A stretch of DNA of 64,000 bases from Diphasiastrum complanatum (GCA_029204225.1 CM055101.1:43894180-43958179), one strand, 5' to 3'; shown: positions 12,101 to 23,239, counted from the first letter of the stretch. Numbers and translations are program-made. The notes: generated by a model not told the origin, from the sequence alone.

Positions 12101-15100
12101 TCAAAACAAAATGAAACATTTCATAATTGGAATCATTTAATTTTTCCATTAATTTTGTAGAGGAAACCATCGACGATGGGAGTACATCAGTCTTTCCAAA
12201 AATAGAGACATTTTTACCATAACTATATTTAAATACCAACGAGTGATTTTTAAAATCTATTTCCAAAGAATTTGATCTACTAAAAAACTACTCATAGCCT
12301 AGAATAACATAAGTGCAATCGAGATTCATGATGAGAAAGTTGAGTTGCTCAACATAGTCTTGCATCTTTAGCTCCAAATCTGGGACTTTGACATTCCAAA
12401 TCTCTGTGTTTGACTCTGAGGCTAAACAGACCACATATATGTGATCACTGGCCATGGTGGGCACTTGAAGCTTCTACATGAGCCGAGAATTTATAAAATT
12501 GAGTAGTACATTTTCCTAAAATTTTGCCTCCAACTCAAAACAATTAATCAAACTTGAAAGATAACATACTGAAATTACAAACACAAGCACAAGTTTCTAA
12601 TAGGTCAACTCCATCATCATGAGAATCTATTATTTCTTCTTCTTCTTGGAACACTATTTCGCACAATGCCCAGACTTATTACACAAAAAAAAAAAAATTT
12701 CTCTACTTGTCAGCTTCCACGCCTTGTCTTTTATTATCGGCTTCTTGTTCTTTTTCTTCTGGTGAGCTATGGCTAAACTATTTTTTTTTTCTTATTCTTA
12801 GGCTTATCAATTTATGGTTTCGGGGCCATTTGGTCCATGCTCTTACGTGAAGCAACCACTGTGCTATCATAGGCTTTTGCCACCCAAATAGCGTCTTCCA
12901 AAGTTTGGACATTACGCTTGCACTCATTTTGATAATTGGCTGGTATTCTGTACACGAAATGCCATTGAGTCAATGTTTGATAAAAAAAGACACCTTGGCA
13001 AAAAAAAAATGATAAACTCTTGGACTTGGGTGTAAGCTCCTGATTGCCCATCCAACAATCTATAAATCAAATATCCATTTTTAAGTCATCTAAGGCAATG
13101 AAGGGGTTTCAAAATTCCTCTACGAATCCAGTCCAGGTTGCCGGTTTCAAAGATAGTTCCCTCCACCAAGAGAAAGCCTTACCTTCTAGGAACAATAATA
13201 TGGATGATTTTCATTTCTCATCTCTTACATTGCGCAAGGTAAAATAGCTTCACCAATGATTTATCCAATCTTTAATAACTTAGGAGCATTTAACTTTTTT
13301 TTTCACTGGTATACATGTCCGAATAGCCCAAGTTGTTGTAGTTAATGGATTGTAACTGATTAAAAAGATATTGCATTTGATTATTGTGTTGTTTCTTGTT
13401 TTGATGAAGTTTCAAAATGGCTTTACTTAAGGTGTGAAGCAATTGGTTCTGGTAGATCAGTCCTCCCACATCGGGAGACATCGGTTGCATTTCGGGAGAG
13501 GATGATAATTCTTCTCCAAGAATTGAAGCTTCCTCATTTGCCATTATGCCTAGGAAATTTTTTTTTCCCCTAATTAGCCAATTTGTGTGAGAAAACTACA
13601 ATGTTCGTCAAAGCAATAATCATAAAAAGTTTCATTTTTATGAAGGCACATGCTAGAAAATGCTCTTACAAAACTGGAATTTTGTTGTCAAATGTGTAAA
13701 CATCAACAAATTCACCATTACCAAATTTATGTCCATTAACTATCTTAATAATTTTAAAAACTAGTAAGCTTGATCAAAATCACATAAGAAGTTAAGACTG
13801 TGACAATTAAAAAAACAACCCTTGGACTAAGAACAACACACACCCCCCCCCCCCCAAATACCCAAAACACAACCAACAAAATAGATTTAAAAATTGTGAA
13901 ACTATATATTTTTTAAACCAAAATGTCAACGTTTAACCAAAGGGCAACAACCCCTTTTAAGAGCTGAAATTTTGCCTTACATTCAAAAAGCCAAAAAAAC
14001 AAAGGCAAATTGCAAAAGCCTTTGGCAAAGAGTGAATTCTCGCCCCTCCAATGTCACTTTTCAAGACTCTGATTTAAAACTAGTTGCATAATGTGAAAGA
14101 TTCAACTAGTTTCATCACATTTTGCAATATTTCCATATTTGGCATATTGAGGCCAAAACTTGTTTTATACTTAGAGGTTGACTTTTCAAAGTTCATTAGT
14201 CTAAATTTCATTTGAATAAACACTTTTTGAAAGTGTGGGAAAGATAGAATGCGAGTTTGAGTAGATTCAATTTGAATAAGTTGGGTACATTGAATCTAGA
14301 CCCAAAATTGGTAGGGTTAGCATTTTGGTGGGAAAGCCAAGTGGCCAAATAGGGTTTGGACCTGTTATAAAAGGATGTAACTCGTGGAGAGAGTCATCTT
14401 CTCTCTTCTCTATCTCATTTCATGCTTATACATGGTTCTCTTGGGTTCTACTATCCATTGGTGCACTATCTTGGTGATTGCTTGCAATTCTATGTGTAGA
14501 ATGATCTATATTTGCTATTTTTGGATCCACACGTGTGAAATACAGTAGCTTGATGGTTTTGTACGGACAGCAATAGTACATAATCATTTCATTCAAGTTT
14601 GATCAAGTTCTATTAGTGTTTGCATCTCAAATTGTGTGTAGATGCTAATTTTTCTACATTGGTGACATTGATAGTGTATTTCTCTTTCTAACCAAAGATC
14701 ATTCAAGTAGATTGGATCTTAAGGATCTGAAATCTTTCACATGGTATCAGAGCTTGTGTTTCAGGTTATGAAGGAGGAAATCAGATCTATCAATGATTTG
14801 GTGAAGATATCAAGTCTAGAGCATGCTAGAGAGGATTCTACACCAAAATCGGATTTTTTGCTTTTGTAGATTGGATCTTTTGTAGATCAAAACACTAAAT
14901 AGGTCAATATACTTGTTCAATTCCGTTTTTTGAATTCACATGCTGGATTTGGCCGATTTTTGGATCATTGGTTCAGCCTAAGTGGTGGCTTCTAGATTGC
15001 ATATCAAATTTTCAGCATTTGCATATAGATTTGGAATAGTCAAATTTTTGTGATTTTGTCAAAACCCTAATTTTGATTGGATCTCTAGATAGTGAGGTTG

Positions 15101-18100
15101 CTGGACTTCATTTGAGTGTGTTTCAATCTTAAGAAGTGGCAAAAGTCATTAGATTGAGGATAGATCATAGATTGATCAAGATTCCATGATTCTATGTGTT
15201 GATTTGCTTGGATAAGTGCTAGAAGAGAATTTGTGAGATAGTTTCAAATCTTGGTGATTTCTTTTGAAAGCATTTGTTGTTGTTCAAAGGAGTGCTTTGT
15301 GCATTGAAACAGGTTGAAAGAGAAGATCAGGTCATTGCTACATGGCAACCTCAATTGGAGTCATGTTGGAAGCCAATGATAGGCTTACCTCAAGTAGCTA
15401 TTCATTATGGAAAGTGAGGATGGAGTCACTTCTTGAGATGAATGATGTTTTGGATATTGTTGTAGGTTTGGAGGAGAGACCAGCAACACAACAAGATCAA
15501 TTGAGGTATGACAAGAGGGCCAAAAAGGCTCTACACATGATAAAGATGAATGTTACCAATGAACTTCTCAAGGAAGTTGGTACTTGCACATCATCTTTGG
15601 AAGCTTGGAATTCATTGAAGAAGCTTTATGAATCCAAGTCTACTTCTAGAGTGTTGACTCTAAGAAGGCAAATCTTTTCTTGTTTGCAAAAGAATGAAGA
15701 AAGTCCAAGTACTTTTGTTTTGAGAATGAAAACATTGAATGATGAGTTAGCTTGCATAGATGAAAGCATTAAGGAAGGAGAGCTTATTCAAGTGATTCTT
15801 AATGGCTTGTTGGATGCTCATGCTAACATTGTTCAAAGTATTTCTATTCAAAAGACTTTGCCAAGTTTGATGGATCTTCAAGAGATCTTGATCAATGAGG
15901 AATATAGGCTTCAAGCAAGAGGTGGATCTACATCGACACTTCAAGAGGATGCTATGTTCACAAAGGGCAAATTCAAGGGCAAAACCAAAAGCAAGTGGTC
16001 TAAAGGGCAAGATCAAGTGGATGCTTCTTCAAGTGGCAAAAAGAAGGATAGACCTAAGCTCAAGTGCTTCTATTGTGGCATCAAAGGACACTTTGCAAGT
16101 GAGTGCTACAAGAAGAAGAGAGATCAAGGAGACAAGCAAGGTAATCTTACTCTTGATGAGGATGGTTTGGATGTGCAAAATGCAAATGATGATGCTTTTG
16201 TGATGTCTTCATGTATGCTTGCTAATAATCCTTGGTGGATTGATAGTGGAGCAAGTTCACACATGACCTCACAAAGAGTACTTCACTTCTTTGTTGGCAT
16301 ATGGAGATGACAAGAGGGTGATCGACACAACCAATGATGGTGAGTGTGCAATCAAATGGATTGGCAAAATTCTTATTTCTCTCTCTACAAATAGGAATGT
16401 TCATTTGGGGGATGTCTTGTTTATTCCATCTATTACCAAGAATTTGCTTAGTGTGAGTCAAATGCTAAGTAAGGGCCTCAAGGTGGAGTTTGATGGAGAT
16501 GCTTGTTTGATCAAAAGGAAGGATGTCTTGATTGGAAAAGGTAAAAGGCAAGGGAAGTTGTTCAAACTTGATGCTTGTGTTATTTTTAACCAAGTTGGAT
16601 GTGTTGCAAGGGAGCAAATTTCTATTCAAGAGGTTTGGCACAAAAGGATGGGACACCTCAACTTCAAGTCATTGGAGGTAATGGCAAGGAAGAAGGTTGT
16701 GATTGGTCTTCCAAGTTCCTTAAGTAATGTCAAGCATGTTTGTGAGTCTTGTGCTTTGTCTAAGTCACATAGACTTATACTAGATCTATTTCTAGACCTA
16801 CAAAGCCTTTTCAACTTGTACATTCGGATATTCTTATATTTACTACAATTAGCAATAGTGGAGCTAAGATGTATGTAACATTCGGTGGATAGAATTCATG
16901 TAGGAAATTTGACTTTGAAGTGTGGTATATCAAAGGAACCACCAATCATGTGGCTGATGCACTTAGTCAAATTGGTGAAGTGAATGAACTTTCTTTCACT
17001 ACGACCAGCACAGATCTTTATCTCTCCTCAAGGGGACTTTGTGATAAAGACCCGCATTTTGGACCAACCTTGAAGAGAGTACTAGCAGACTTGTCAAGCG
17101 AGACTGATTTACAGGATGATTAGTCTAATAATAGAAAGGATAAAAAGAGTGTTGATGATATTTCTATCTGTAATGGAATTTTTTTCAAGAAAGGAAATAT
17201 ATGAGTTCTCGATGTGGATGCAATTAAAAAGAAAATTATTTATAAATGTCATGACTCACACCTTGTGCGAGGCATTCAGGCTACATCATATTTTAGATTT
17301 GGTATGAAGGGACTTTTATTGGCCAAAATTTAAACCTCTTGTAGAATTTTATGTGGTCAAGTGTGACCAAATATGCCAGTTTGTTAGCTCTTCAATCCGT
17401 ATTGGCTATGGCTCCAACTAGATCGAGTTATGGCTTCTCCCAACTAACCCTCACTAAGGCTTTCCCAGCTAGCTTAGATATGGATACTAAGAAGACAGTT
17501 CAAGCATAGGATGAGTAATCTGAGGGTAAGATCCGCTCTTCTCTCGTTTCTCTACTTAGGAACTGACTCAAATGATGGTTTGACCTATAACTCAAATGAC
17601 GGCTTAACCTAAAACTCAATTTCACAAAGGCTTAACCTACATGTGAAAGGCCCAATGATAAAATAAAACTAATTAACTTGGTTCGCAGAAATTATAATAC
17701 ACAGTGTAACAATTATAAATCGTCACGGAGGAGAACTCTCAATGAAAGAAGATAAAGCTCTATTATGCAAATGAGGTTCTTCCGACAAAATGGACTCTTC
17801 CACTCCTATATATTCTTGGAGTGGTGGTCACTTACAAAAGGGCACTATGAGACAAATAGACCACATAGGCTTAATTTGGTACCATGGGACAAACCCCCAA
17901 TGGACCATAAACAACTGAACTAACTTAAGTTGAACTTATTCAGACTAGTTTAAGTTCCAATCTTCTGGATTTAGGCTTAGAACAACTTTAAGTCGTCACA
18001 ACATGGTGCAAAGGCTAAACTTGACTGATCCAGTTCTAGGCTTAAGTCTGTATTTTTTTCAAGATGGCTCGAATATTCCTTAGAATATCAGCCTACACAG

Positions 18101-21100
18101 TTGAATAAGGTCGAACACCTTAAGGCTAGTGGATTGTTGCATCCATTGAGTATCTCTGATAAGAAATGGAACAATATTTCAATGATTTTCATGGTTGGGT
18201 TACCGTGGACAAATAAAAAACATGATGCAATTTGGGTAGTGGTCGACCATCTTACCAAATTGGCTATGTCTATTTTGGTAAAGACCATCGTGAAGGCTTG
18301 TAGTTTGGCTCAAATATTTGTGGATCTAATATTTGCTTTTCTAGATCAAGATCTTGTGACTAGTTTTGCAATTATAGATAGGTGTATCAATCAATCAATC
18401 ACTCTTGGAGCAATATGTAGGTTCATTTATGCTCATTTGTACTATACTTTCAACATGTTGATCATATTCTGCTACTCAATACTGCTAATTTGCTATTTCA
18501 AAATGCCAATATTTTTCTATTCTACAAAACTTTATATGATTGTCCACTAGGTTTTTGGGACACAATTTCATAGGGGATGGTTCAAGATTTGTATTCATCT
18601 TTCTCAAGTAAGATTTTTGAATAACACATTGACAAAAGAGTCACCTGTTCGGTCGAGATCTGATAGAGTGCTTCGGTCTTTTTAGGAACATGTTCGTGTG
18701 ATCAGTTGTGTTCGTAATATTAATTGCACTCCAAATCCATTCTTCATAGTCCATAGTTGTCACAAATCTATTGACTTACATGACTTCTTGAATAGTCTAC
18801 ATAAATACTCTAGTTTTGAACAATCTATAGAAATACTCTACAATTCCACTCTAGTCAATATTGAACAATCTACAGAACTGTAACACATCTTGAACATGTA
18901 CTCTATGCAAGCCATTTTGTTGGCCAATTATTGGCGTTTTGTTCGATGATCAATCCGATTCTAGAGGCCCTAAATGGTTGGTAAGCTATTTTTCAAGAAT
19001 CAGCTTTTATGTAGAATCAATATGGGTTTTTAAAAGAATCCTAGCCACAGGGGGCGATGGTTCTAGTATCAACCCTACATGATATAATCTAAAAAGGAAA
19101 TTTTTCTTACATGCTTGTGGAGAGGAATAACTAATAACTTGTCAATTAGGACAACAACTGGTGGGTGGGCCAACAAATAAGTAGTGTGCAATGAGAATTC
19201 TAGTAATGGTTTTTGTAGAAGTATTTTATTTTGAGTTGTTTGAGTGCGAAGTAAGGTGTGATTTTTGTGCACATTAATAAATGTTAGTCAAAATCTTCAA
19301 ACTTTTCTTGACCTTTATAATCTTTTTAACGTAAATATGTATAATTGCTATAATTATAAATTACCAAAATAATATATGTTATAGCCTAATTTATAGGACC
19401 CAATAGTTTTTGATAGTGTAATAATTGCCAAATCAAGATTTGCCAAGATTATTTAGTAAGATATTATTGAGAACTACTAAGTAGAAGGATTTAAAATCCA
19501 AATGAGCAGCTCTTGCAGGTATTTCAAATATGTGAGAACTGCCCAACATTGATCATAACCTCAACCTTGAACAATCTCAAGTCGACATAGTTACACTAGA
19601 TTTTGAGTAGAAAAGCTAAGCATCTTGTGACATGCAAATTAACATGAGATATTGAACAAGACTAAGTCTTGCATAAACCATGAACATAGTCATCTCAAGG
19701 TCATGCCTTCATCTTGAAAAGAATCTTGCCAATTTGCACGGACCTTAACTTCAAGAAGTGACTTAAATCATTAGGGTTTTTTTTTTTTTAAATGGTCTCT
19801 TTAACTAATTGTTATTTGTGTTAATGCTTCTTGGTTTCCAAGGGAAGTCTCTAACTTGGGACCAATGAAACTTTGGATGCCAAGCTAACCAATCCCCTTT
19901 AGTTTATTTGTGTTAATGAAAAGAGGTGTAATATTAAAAATCTAATAGTTATATGGAATGGTCCATATAACATGGCACATCCAATGGCTAAAATTAGATC
20001 CAAAATTTAACTCACCCAAGTCCCACTAACCCCAATGTAACTCTACTTCACTAGCCCCTTATCAATGACATGATATTATGCCATGCAATGTCATGCAATG
20101 TGGGATTCCATCATTGAGGGTGTTAGATGCACATCCTATTAGAAGTTTTAAAGTCTCATAATGACATGAACATTCTGTTTCTAGAGGTGGCTACAAGATG
20201 CGCTACGCGACACACAAAAACGAGCACAGCCCGGCTATCAAGTAATATCAGCACTCTTTTAGAAGACACAAAAACAGCATATCTTTCATCTCCTCCAATT
20301 AAATCCCTCCTTTGCAACACCGCACCATGCTATGGGAAGGTGCTCATTGCCTACCTCAAATCTCTCTCTCTCTTCCTTTAGAAAGCAATAGATCAAGCTT
20401 TTATGGACTTGATTGAGAGAGCATGCCTCCATCACAAATTGGATATCCTTAATTTATCTGCATTACTTTCCGTTCCCGACCGGTAATCCCTCCCCCCCCC
20501 CCCCCCCGCCCCAATCTATCGCTTTTGGCCTCCTTTTGTGCATCGGGGATTTAGAGCATTTTTTTTCCCTGCATGTTCAAACGTAGGGGGCGCAGGATGT
20601 TGTAGAGCCATCCTGATCGGGGTGAATACTTTGATTTATACCAGTCGATACTTCTAGATCAGAGTGGGTGTTCACATATTTTGCACTGTGCAGTAAAGGA
20701 GAAGGCTCTGCATGCAGAGATAAGGAACCTGGATATTGATCCCTCTCTTTTTTTATTCTACCAAGAATCGGAATTGGAGCCTGAAGGAATGGTTGTATCA
20801 TACCAGCAATTTGCTTCTAATTTAAGTGTGAATAAACTTGAAACTTGAAGGTACAGCCAGGGCTAGCACTGCTCAGCATAATGTTTCTGCTTTCTCTCGC
20901 CCACAAGGCAAACTCACAAAGAACAATTTGACTCTATGATGCAGGACAAGTCTTTAAGTTTTCAGGTCAAAGTGCCGAATGCATTGAGAGATGGGAAGGC
21001 CAAACAGCAAGCAGTACCTTTGTAACTTCACGGTTCAGTCTCTTGATTGTTGCTAAAAGAACACTTTTTTCATTGGTAAGCTTGACCTGCAAAGACAAAC

Positions 21101-21662
21101 TCCATTAATAAGCCATGGCAATCATCCGTTACAATGCTTAATATTCCCAAATTACAAATTTGCAATACACACAAACGGCTAGACGAAATAGCAGAATTTC
21201 TATCAACTCATATGTTTCTTTCCCCTATATTTTGGTGCAACATTAGATCCCTTAGTCTATAAATGCGGATTGAGATCCTCATATTTTACCTCTATTTTGC
21301 TGATTATACATACAACTATCAGCTAATCAGGAATATTTGTATCTTTTGAAATGGGCTGAATGCATTTGAACCTGCTCATCCAAAGCATGATTAAGCCGAG
21401 CCGTAGTTTCCTCGAGGCTACGTTCTATTTCAAACAGCCGATCCCTTTGCTCCGAGATTGTTTTATCCTTCTCAGCAACTTTCTGCACCATTTTCTTCTC
21501 ATCATTCTCTATCTTTGTCACTCGTGCAGCCATGGCCATGGAGGTGATCCGTCTAGCCACATCCAGCAGCTCAAAAGGATCCGATGGCAGAGCTGACAGA
21601 ATATCCTGAGTGAGATCAACGTTATCCCCTCCATTTCCCATACTCTGAATGTTTTTGATCAT
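4368..21662 (-). CDS. At4g15545-like coiled-coil protein, eight exons
   Basis: Coding exons read on the minus strand: 21662-21372, 21086-21018, 6116-6060, 5775-5706, 5262-5023, 4831-4786, 4657-4579, 4457-4368. Together they give 942 nt, 313 residues plus TGA. Every junction is GT/AG and every phase agrees. From memory of the family, this resembles Arabidopsis At4g15545, an uncharacterised plant protein of about 337 residues. An N-terminal block (LPSDPFELLDVARRITSMA, residues 25-43) leads into a heptad-rich charged coiled coil (about 45-120) and a conserved LDAFKRSLMQSLQDDDENS block (121-139). Next comes a Ser/Pro-rich linker (165-240). The conserved C-terminal domain starts at VDGKEFFRKARNRLSYEQF (248-266) and ends with DDIFGPNNKDLY. 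An in-frame TGA lies two codons upstream of the chosen ATG; Met8 is an alternative start. Molecular function is unknown. Intron 2 is 14.9 kb and full of retrotransposons, yet all exons are open, so the gene is probably active. Confidence 0.9.
4898..4932. repeat. Homopolymer T14-G21 tract
   Basis: A run of about 14 T followed by about 21 G inside a short intron of the At4g15545-like gene. Such adjoining homopolymers are often sequencing or assembly artefacts, so the exact length is unreliable. Confidence 0.8.
7800..9905 (-). mobile_element. Ty1/copia fragment: integrase, RT, RNase H
   Basis: Read on the minus strand, 9905 to 9481 is integrase core with the HSDVHSF, CDNGGEYIS and PQQNGMAERKNRS motifs. 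A linker follows (9520-9060), then RT at 8990-8343 with KYKAKLVAKG, QLDLTNAFLNG, SLYGLKQTPRAWY and LYVDDGI. RNase H pieces follow, with TRPDLNFSVSKLSQYM, LDSNFAGD and SLSSTEFEYKAL. Frameshifts and a small deletion after YVDD make it inactive. It joins an oppositely oriented copia fragment at about 9905. Its closest relative here is the plus-strand copy at 51301-52990. Confidence 0.9.
9905..10580 (+). mobile_element. Ty1/copia fragment: gag zinc knuckle, protease, GAG-pre-integrase
   Basis: A CX2CX4HX4C zinc knuckle (CRYCKRNNHDINDC, from about 9943) is followed by the protease motif FLDSGATQHMT (about 10121-10153). Then come the LSTNLLSVSR region and a GAG-pre-integrase part with LLWHHRLGHLNY (about 10516). 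Stops interrupt the frame at about 10266 and 10408. Both ends are abrupt inverted junctions with minus-strand copia fragments, so this is a rearranged remnant. A second piece of the same family lies at 42965-43160. Confidence 0.85.
10575..11680 (-). mobile_element. Ty1/copia fragment: protease, GAG-pre-integrase, integrase, with LTR scrap
   Basis: On the minus strand from 11680 there are 34 bp of LTR start (TGTGAAAGATTCAACTAG), then directly a protease region with WWIDSGANSHM. Next are LSTNRNVHLGDVLFIPS, a GAG-pre-integrase WHKRMGYLNFKSLE, and integrase with VHSDIHGFTT, LRCDNGGEYISN and PQQNGVAERKNR. A frameshift lies near 10930. It is nearly identical to the plus-strand copy at 14092-16880, so the two are recent copies of one family in opposite orientation. 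Confidence 0.88.
11700..13544 (-). mobile_element. Ty3/gypsy fragment: gag, protease, start of RT
   Basis: Read on the minus strand from 13544: a gag start (MANEEASILGEELSSSP), a gag C-terminal part (13051-12812, AIWVAKAYDSTVV), degenerate knuckle and protease sequence (12680-12280), a linker (12266-12015), and the start of reverse transcriptase (11990-11700) with the family-typical HKIELMPNSYPI, PYQFS and GHIRPSKSPWGV. The catalytic YxDD part is absent because the copy is cut at 11700 by the copia fragment. It is related to the copy at 37056-38290. Confidence 0.85.
13560..14091. other. Spacer between gypsy and copia copies
   Basis: AT-rich, with a C homopolymer near 13841-13855. It may hold the 5' untranslated part or LTR remnant of the minus-strand gypsy copy, but I could not place LTR ends or a primer binding site. 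Confidence 0.4.
14092..14741 (+). repeat. Copia 5' LTR, 650 bp
   Basis: It begins TGTGAAAGATT and ends AATCTTTCACA, a perfect 11-bp terminal inverted repeat with TG..CA ends. It is followed immediately by the primer binding site. The sequence GTTATAAAAGG near 14364 is a good TATA box, so transcription would start near 14395 in the pyrimidine-rich TCTTCTCTCTTCTC stretch. Confidence 0.9.
14742..14753 (+). other. Primer binding site (initiator Met-tRNA)
   Basis: TGGTATCAGAGC directly after the LTR, complementary to the 3' end of plant initiator Met-tRNA, the usual copia primer. Confidence 0.9.
14754..16880 (+). mobile_element. Ty1/copia internal region: gag, protease, GAG-pre-integrase; 3' truncated
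   Basis: After a leader of about 590 bp, a long gag frame (15342-16310) is open. It contains LTSSSYSLWKVRMESLL, the knuckle CFYCGIKGHFASEC (about 16062) and the protease motif WWIDSGASSHMTS. A frameshift near 16275 moves to the frame 16291-16878 with GDDKRVIDTTNDGECAIKW and the GAG-pre-integrase WHKRMGHLNFKSLE. A further small deletion near 16770 breaks the start of integrase. Sequence similarity stops at about 16880, where a gypsy fragment begins. RT and RNase H are missing. Confidence 0.9.
16900..18335 (+). mobile_element. Ty3/gypsy fragment: RNase H end and integrase, split by solo LTR
   Basis: The frame 16920-17123 carries the RNase H tail (IKGTTNHVADALSQ). 17116-17376 carries a decayed integrase zinc-binding part and the typical RDFYWPKFKPLVE and KCDQ words. 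The reading continues at 18098 with LNKVEHLKASGLLHPLSI and the integrase core words GLPWTNKKHDAIWVVVDHLTKLA. In between sits a 716-bp solo LTR. Several frameshifts are present. Confidence 0.82.
17382..18097 (+). mobile_element. Solo LTR, 716 bp, with 5-bp target duplication
   Basis: It starts TGTTAGCTC, ends GCCTACA, and is flanked on both sides by CAGTT (17377-17381 and 18098-18102). Removing it and one CAGTT rejoins the gypsy integrase word CDQ..CQ-LNKVEHL in frame. A CTATATATT box lies near 17806. Inside are imperfect 27-bp repeats of the ACTCAAATGATGGTTTGACC type (17569-17645). No coding sequence. Orientation is inferred from the TATA box only. Confidence 0.85.
18320..18460 (+). repeat. 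Copia LTR fragment
   Basis: About 130 bp (TAGATCAAGATCTTGTGACTA onward, with a CAATCAATCAATCACTC core) match the reverse complement of about 49735-49860 inside the LTR that starts at 49069. It is a truncated piece abutting the gypsy integrase. Confidence 0.65.
21018..21086 (-). CDS. At4g15545-like gene, exon 2 (residues 98-120)
   Basis: A 69-nt phase 0-0 exon between a TTTGCAG acceptor and an AAAG|GTACTG donor, encoding VKLTNEKSVLLATIKRLNRE and then VTK. It continues the coiled coil. It is too short to stand out as an ORF; the assignment rests on splice sites, phase and the family order. Confidence 0.85.
21372..21662 (-). CDS. At4g15545-like gene, exon 1 (residues 1-97)
   Basis: This exon holds the start codon and 97 whole codons and ends at a GAGCAG|GTTC donor, phase 0. 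It encodes the conserved DPFELLDVARRITSMAMAAR block and the first coiled-coil heptads, rich in Glu, Lys and Arg. The next Met is at residue 8, just before a Gly-rich stretch that looks like the usual family start, so true translation may begin there. Confidence 0.9.
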
Positions 21663-22355
21663 TTTTCAGAAGCCTATTGTCAATCGATCATCTACCGCAG
21701 TTCTTCATATGATACCTGATTACCTAGACAACAAGAATAAGTGACGGCAACCCCCGATCCTTGCACATCACCCACAATATTTGTGAAATGAAATGCATTT
21801 GTCTGGGCATGCATATGAGAGAGAGAGAGAGAGAGAGAGAGGTGGGCCAGTTTGCGTGGATGTACTACGTGCTACTTCGCATTGGCGAAGGAAGGAGAGA
21901 GATAGAGAGAGAAATATATTTATATATGCTCTATCACGAATCCAGCGGCACGAATCCAGCGGCTGAGAAACAGTTTCACGGCGACGTGGGAATAAAGCAC
22001 ATAAAGCATGCTCTTATAAACTATTGAATATGTAATGAATGTTCAATGAAGAGTCTGCCACCTGCTGGTGGTAGCATACCACCAGGATGATGTGAGAGGG
22101 GCTGAGGGTGCTCTAGGAGGCTGAGCTGCTAGCGGGCTGAGGTGATATAGGGAGTCTAGCTGCTAGAGGGGTTGAGGTGTTATAATAAAATCCCTTGGTG
22201 CATATATTTATAGAAAATTAAGTAGGTACATTGATGAAAAAGATATATACACTCGAAAGTAGAATTTTAAACAAAAGTAAACTCAAACAAGAGGGAAGCT
22301 TGCAGTAAATCTAAGATTAATCCAGACCTTGGCATAAAAAATAAAAGTGCAAAAA
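21663..22355. other. Upstream region of the At4g15545-like gene
   Basis: It should contain the 5' UTR and promoter of the minus-strand gene. A GA microsatellite (about 21817-21841) with further GAGAGATAGAGA sequence near 21896 is present; GA/CT tracts are common in plant promoters and 5' UTRs. Short repeats of GGCTGAGGTG lie at 22098-22170. No core promoter could be fixed. Confidence 0.45.
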
Positions 22356-22772
22356 CTATGATGATGTCAGTGGGAGTCTGCCAATTGACTGCAGCAGATC
22401 AAAAAAGTGAGGAGGTGGTGAGTCAACTAATGAAGGGAGATGAGATGTAGCAGACCCAGCCATCATTGCCCGTTGCAGGATTGATAGGGCCTGAGCACGT
22501 TGCAGGGCAATGGAAATACGTTGTTTGAAAGAAGCCACGAGAATAGAACCATGAATATCTTGACGCTCTGCCGCCTGATGAGAACACATGCGAAGAAAAT
22601 CCTCAAAGTGTCGATGCAAGGTGCCATAAGTCTCAATTGCCAAGGGAATGAGAGAATCAGTAGGGTGTCTGTCGGAGTAGTTTTTTTCCTTCTCTTGTGC
22701 TGCCACGCCTGCCGCTAAACGTGTTACCTGCCGGGTGCTCAGGTTTGATTTATATTTTGAAAGCAACTCCAT
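22356..22772 (-). pseudogene. Possible C-terminal tail of a retroelement ORF, 138 codons
   Basis: An open frame with a soluble, His/Gln-rich, helical character, including the words SLIPLAIETYGTLHRHF, FLRMC and RISIALQRAQALSILQRA. The pattern resembles tails that follow reverse transcriptase in some plant and animal retroelement ORFs, but this is recollection and not proof. No RT motif is seen upstream in 22773-23240. It could also be an unrecognised small gene. Confidence 0.3.
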
Positions 22773-23239
22773 GAGGAAAATATTTGTCGACCTTTATCTC
22801 TCCTCGAAAATATGTCATTCTCTTTTTACAATGTGTATTATCTTTTTACGGAATGTGTGTTCTCTCTCTAGGAATCGGGACCTTGTCCTCAGGCTGCCTC
22901 CCTCGGGCAAGGAAGGCCTCCTCAAACATGGCCTTCTAGCATACAAGATGGTAGTCAGTCGTCGGATGAAATATACCTAACATAGAAGTTGCATACGGAC
23001 TGCTCTATACCTGACATAGAAGTTGCTAATGAACAGTGAGATTCAACTTTTTTATAAATCCCTGCCATGGCTGTAATCAGGCTCTTTCTAACCAACCACA
23101 ACATGCCACATGTATGTTTTTAAGCTTCATGAATGCTACAGTAATAAGGTGAGCAAGTGTTGTGACTTTTCCCATAACATATTAACCATAGAGCATTTGT
23201 ACCTTGTTGGCATTTTAGAGGGGCTCTTTTTCAGCCAAC

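Larger units (their letters stand above)
6117..21017 (-). other. Intron 2 of the At4g15545-like gene, 14.9 kb, transposon-filled
   Basis: The intron is bounded by the donor after exon 2 and the CATACAG acceptor before exon 3. It contains minus-strand copia (7800-9905), plus-strand copia (9905-10580), minus-strand copia (10580-11680), minus-strand gypsy (11700-13544), plus-strand copia with LTR and PBS (14092-16880), plus-strand gypsy (16900-18335) broken by a solo LTR, and a further copia LTR piece (18320-18460). I see no gene in 6117-7800, which is AT-rich, or in 18460-21017, which holds only short poly-T and poly-C tracts. Confidence 0.85.
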
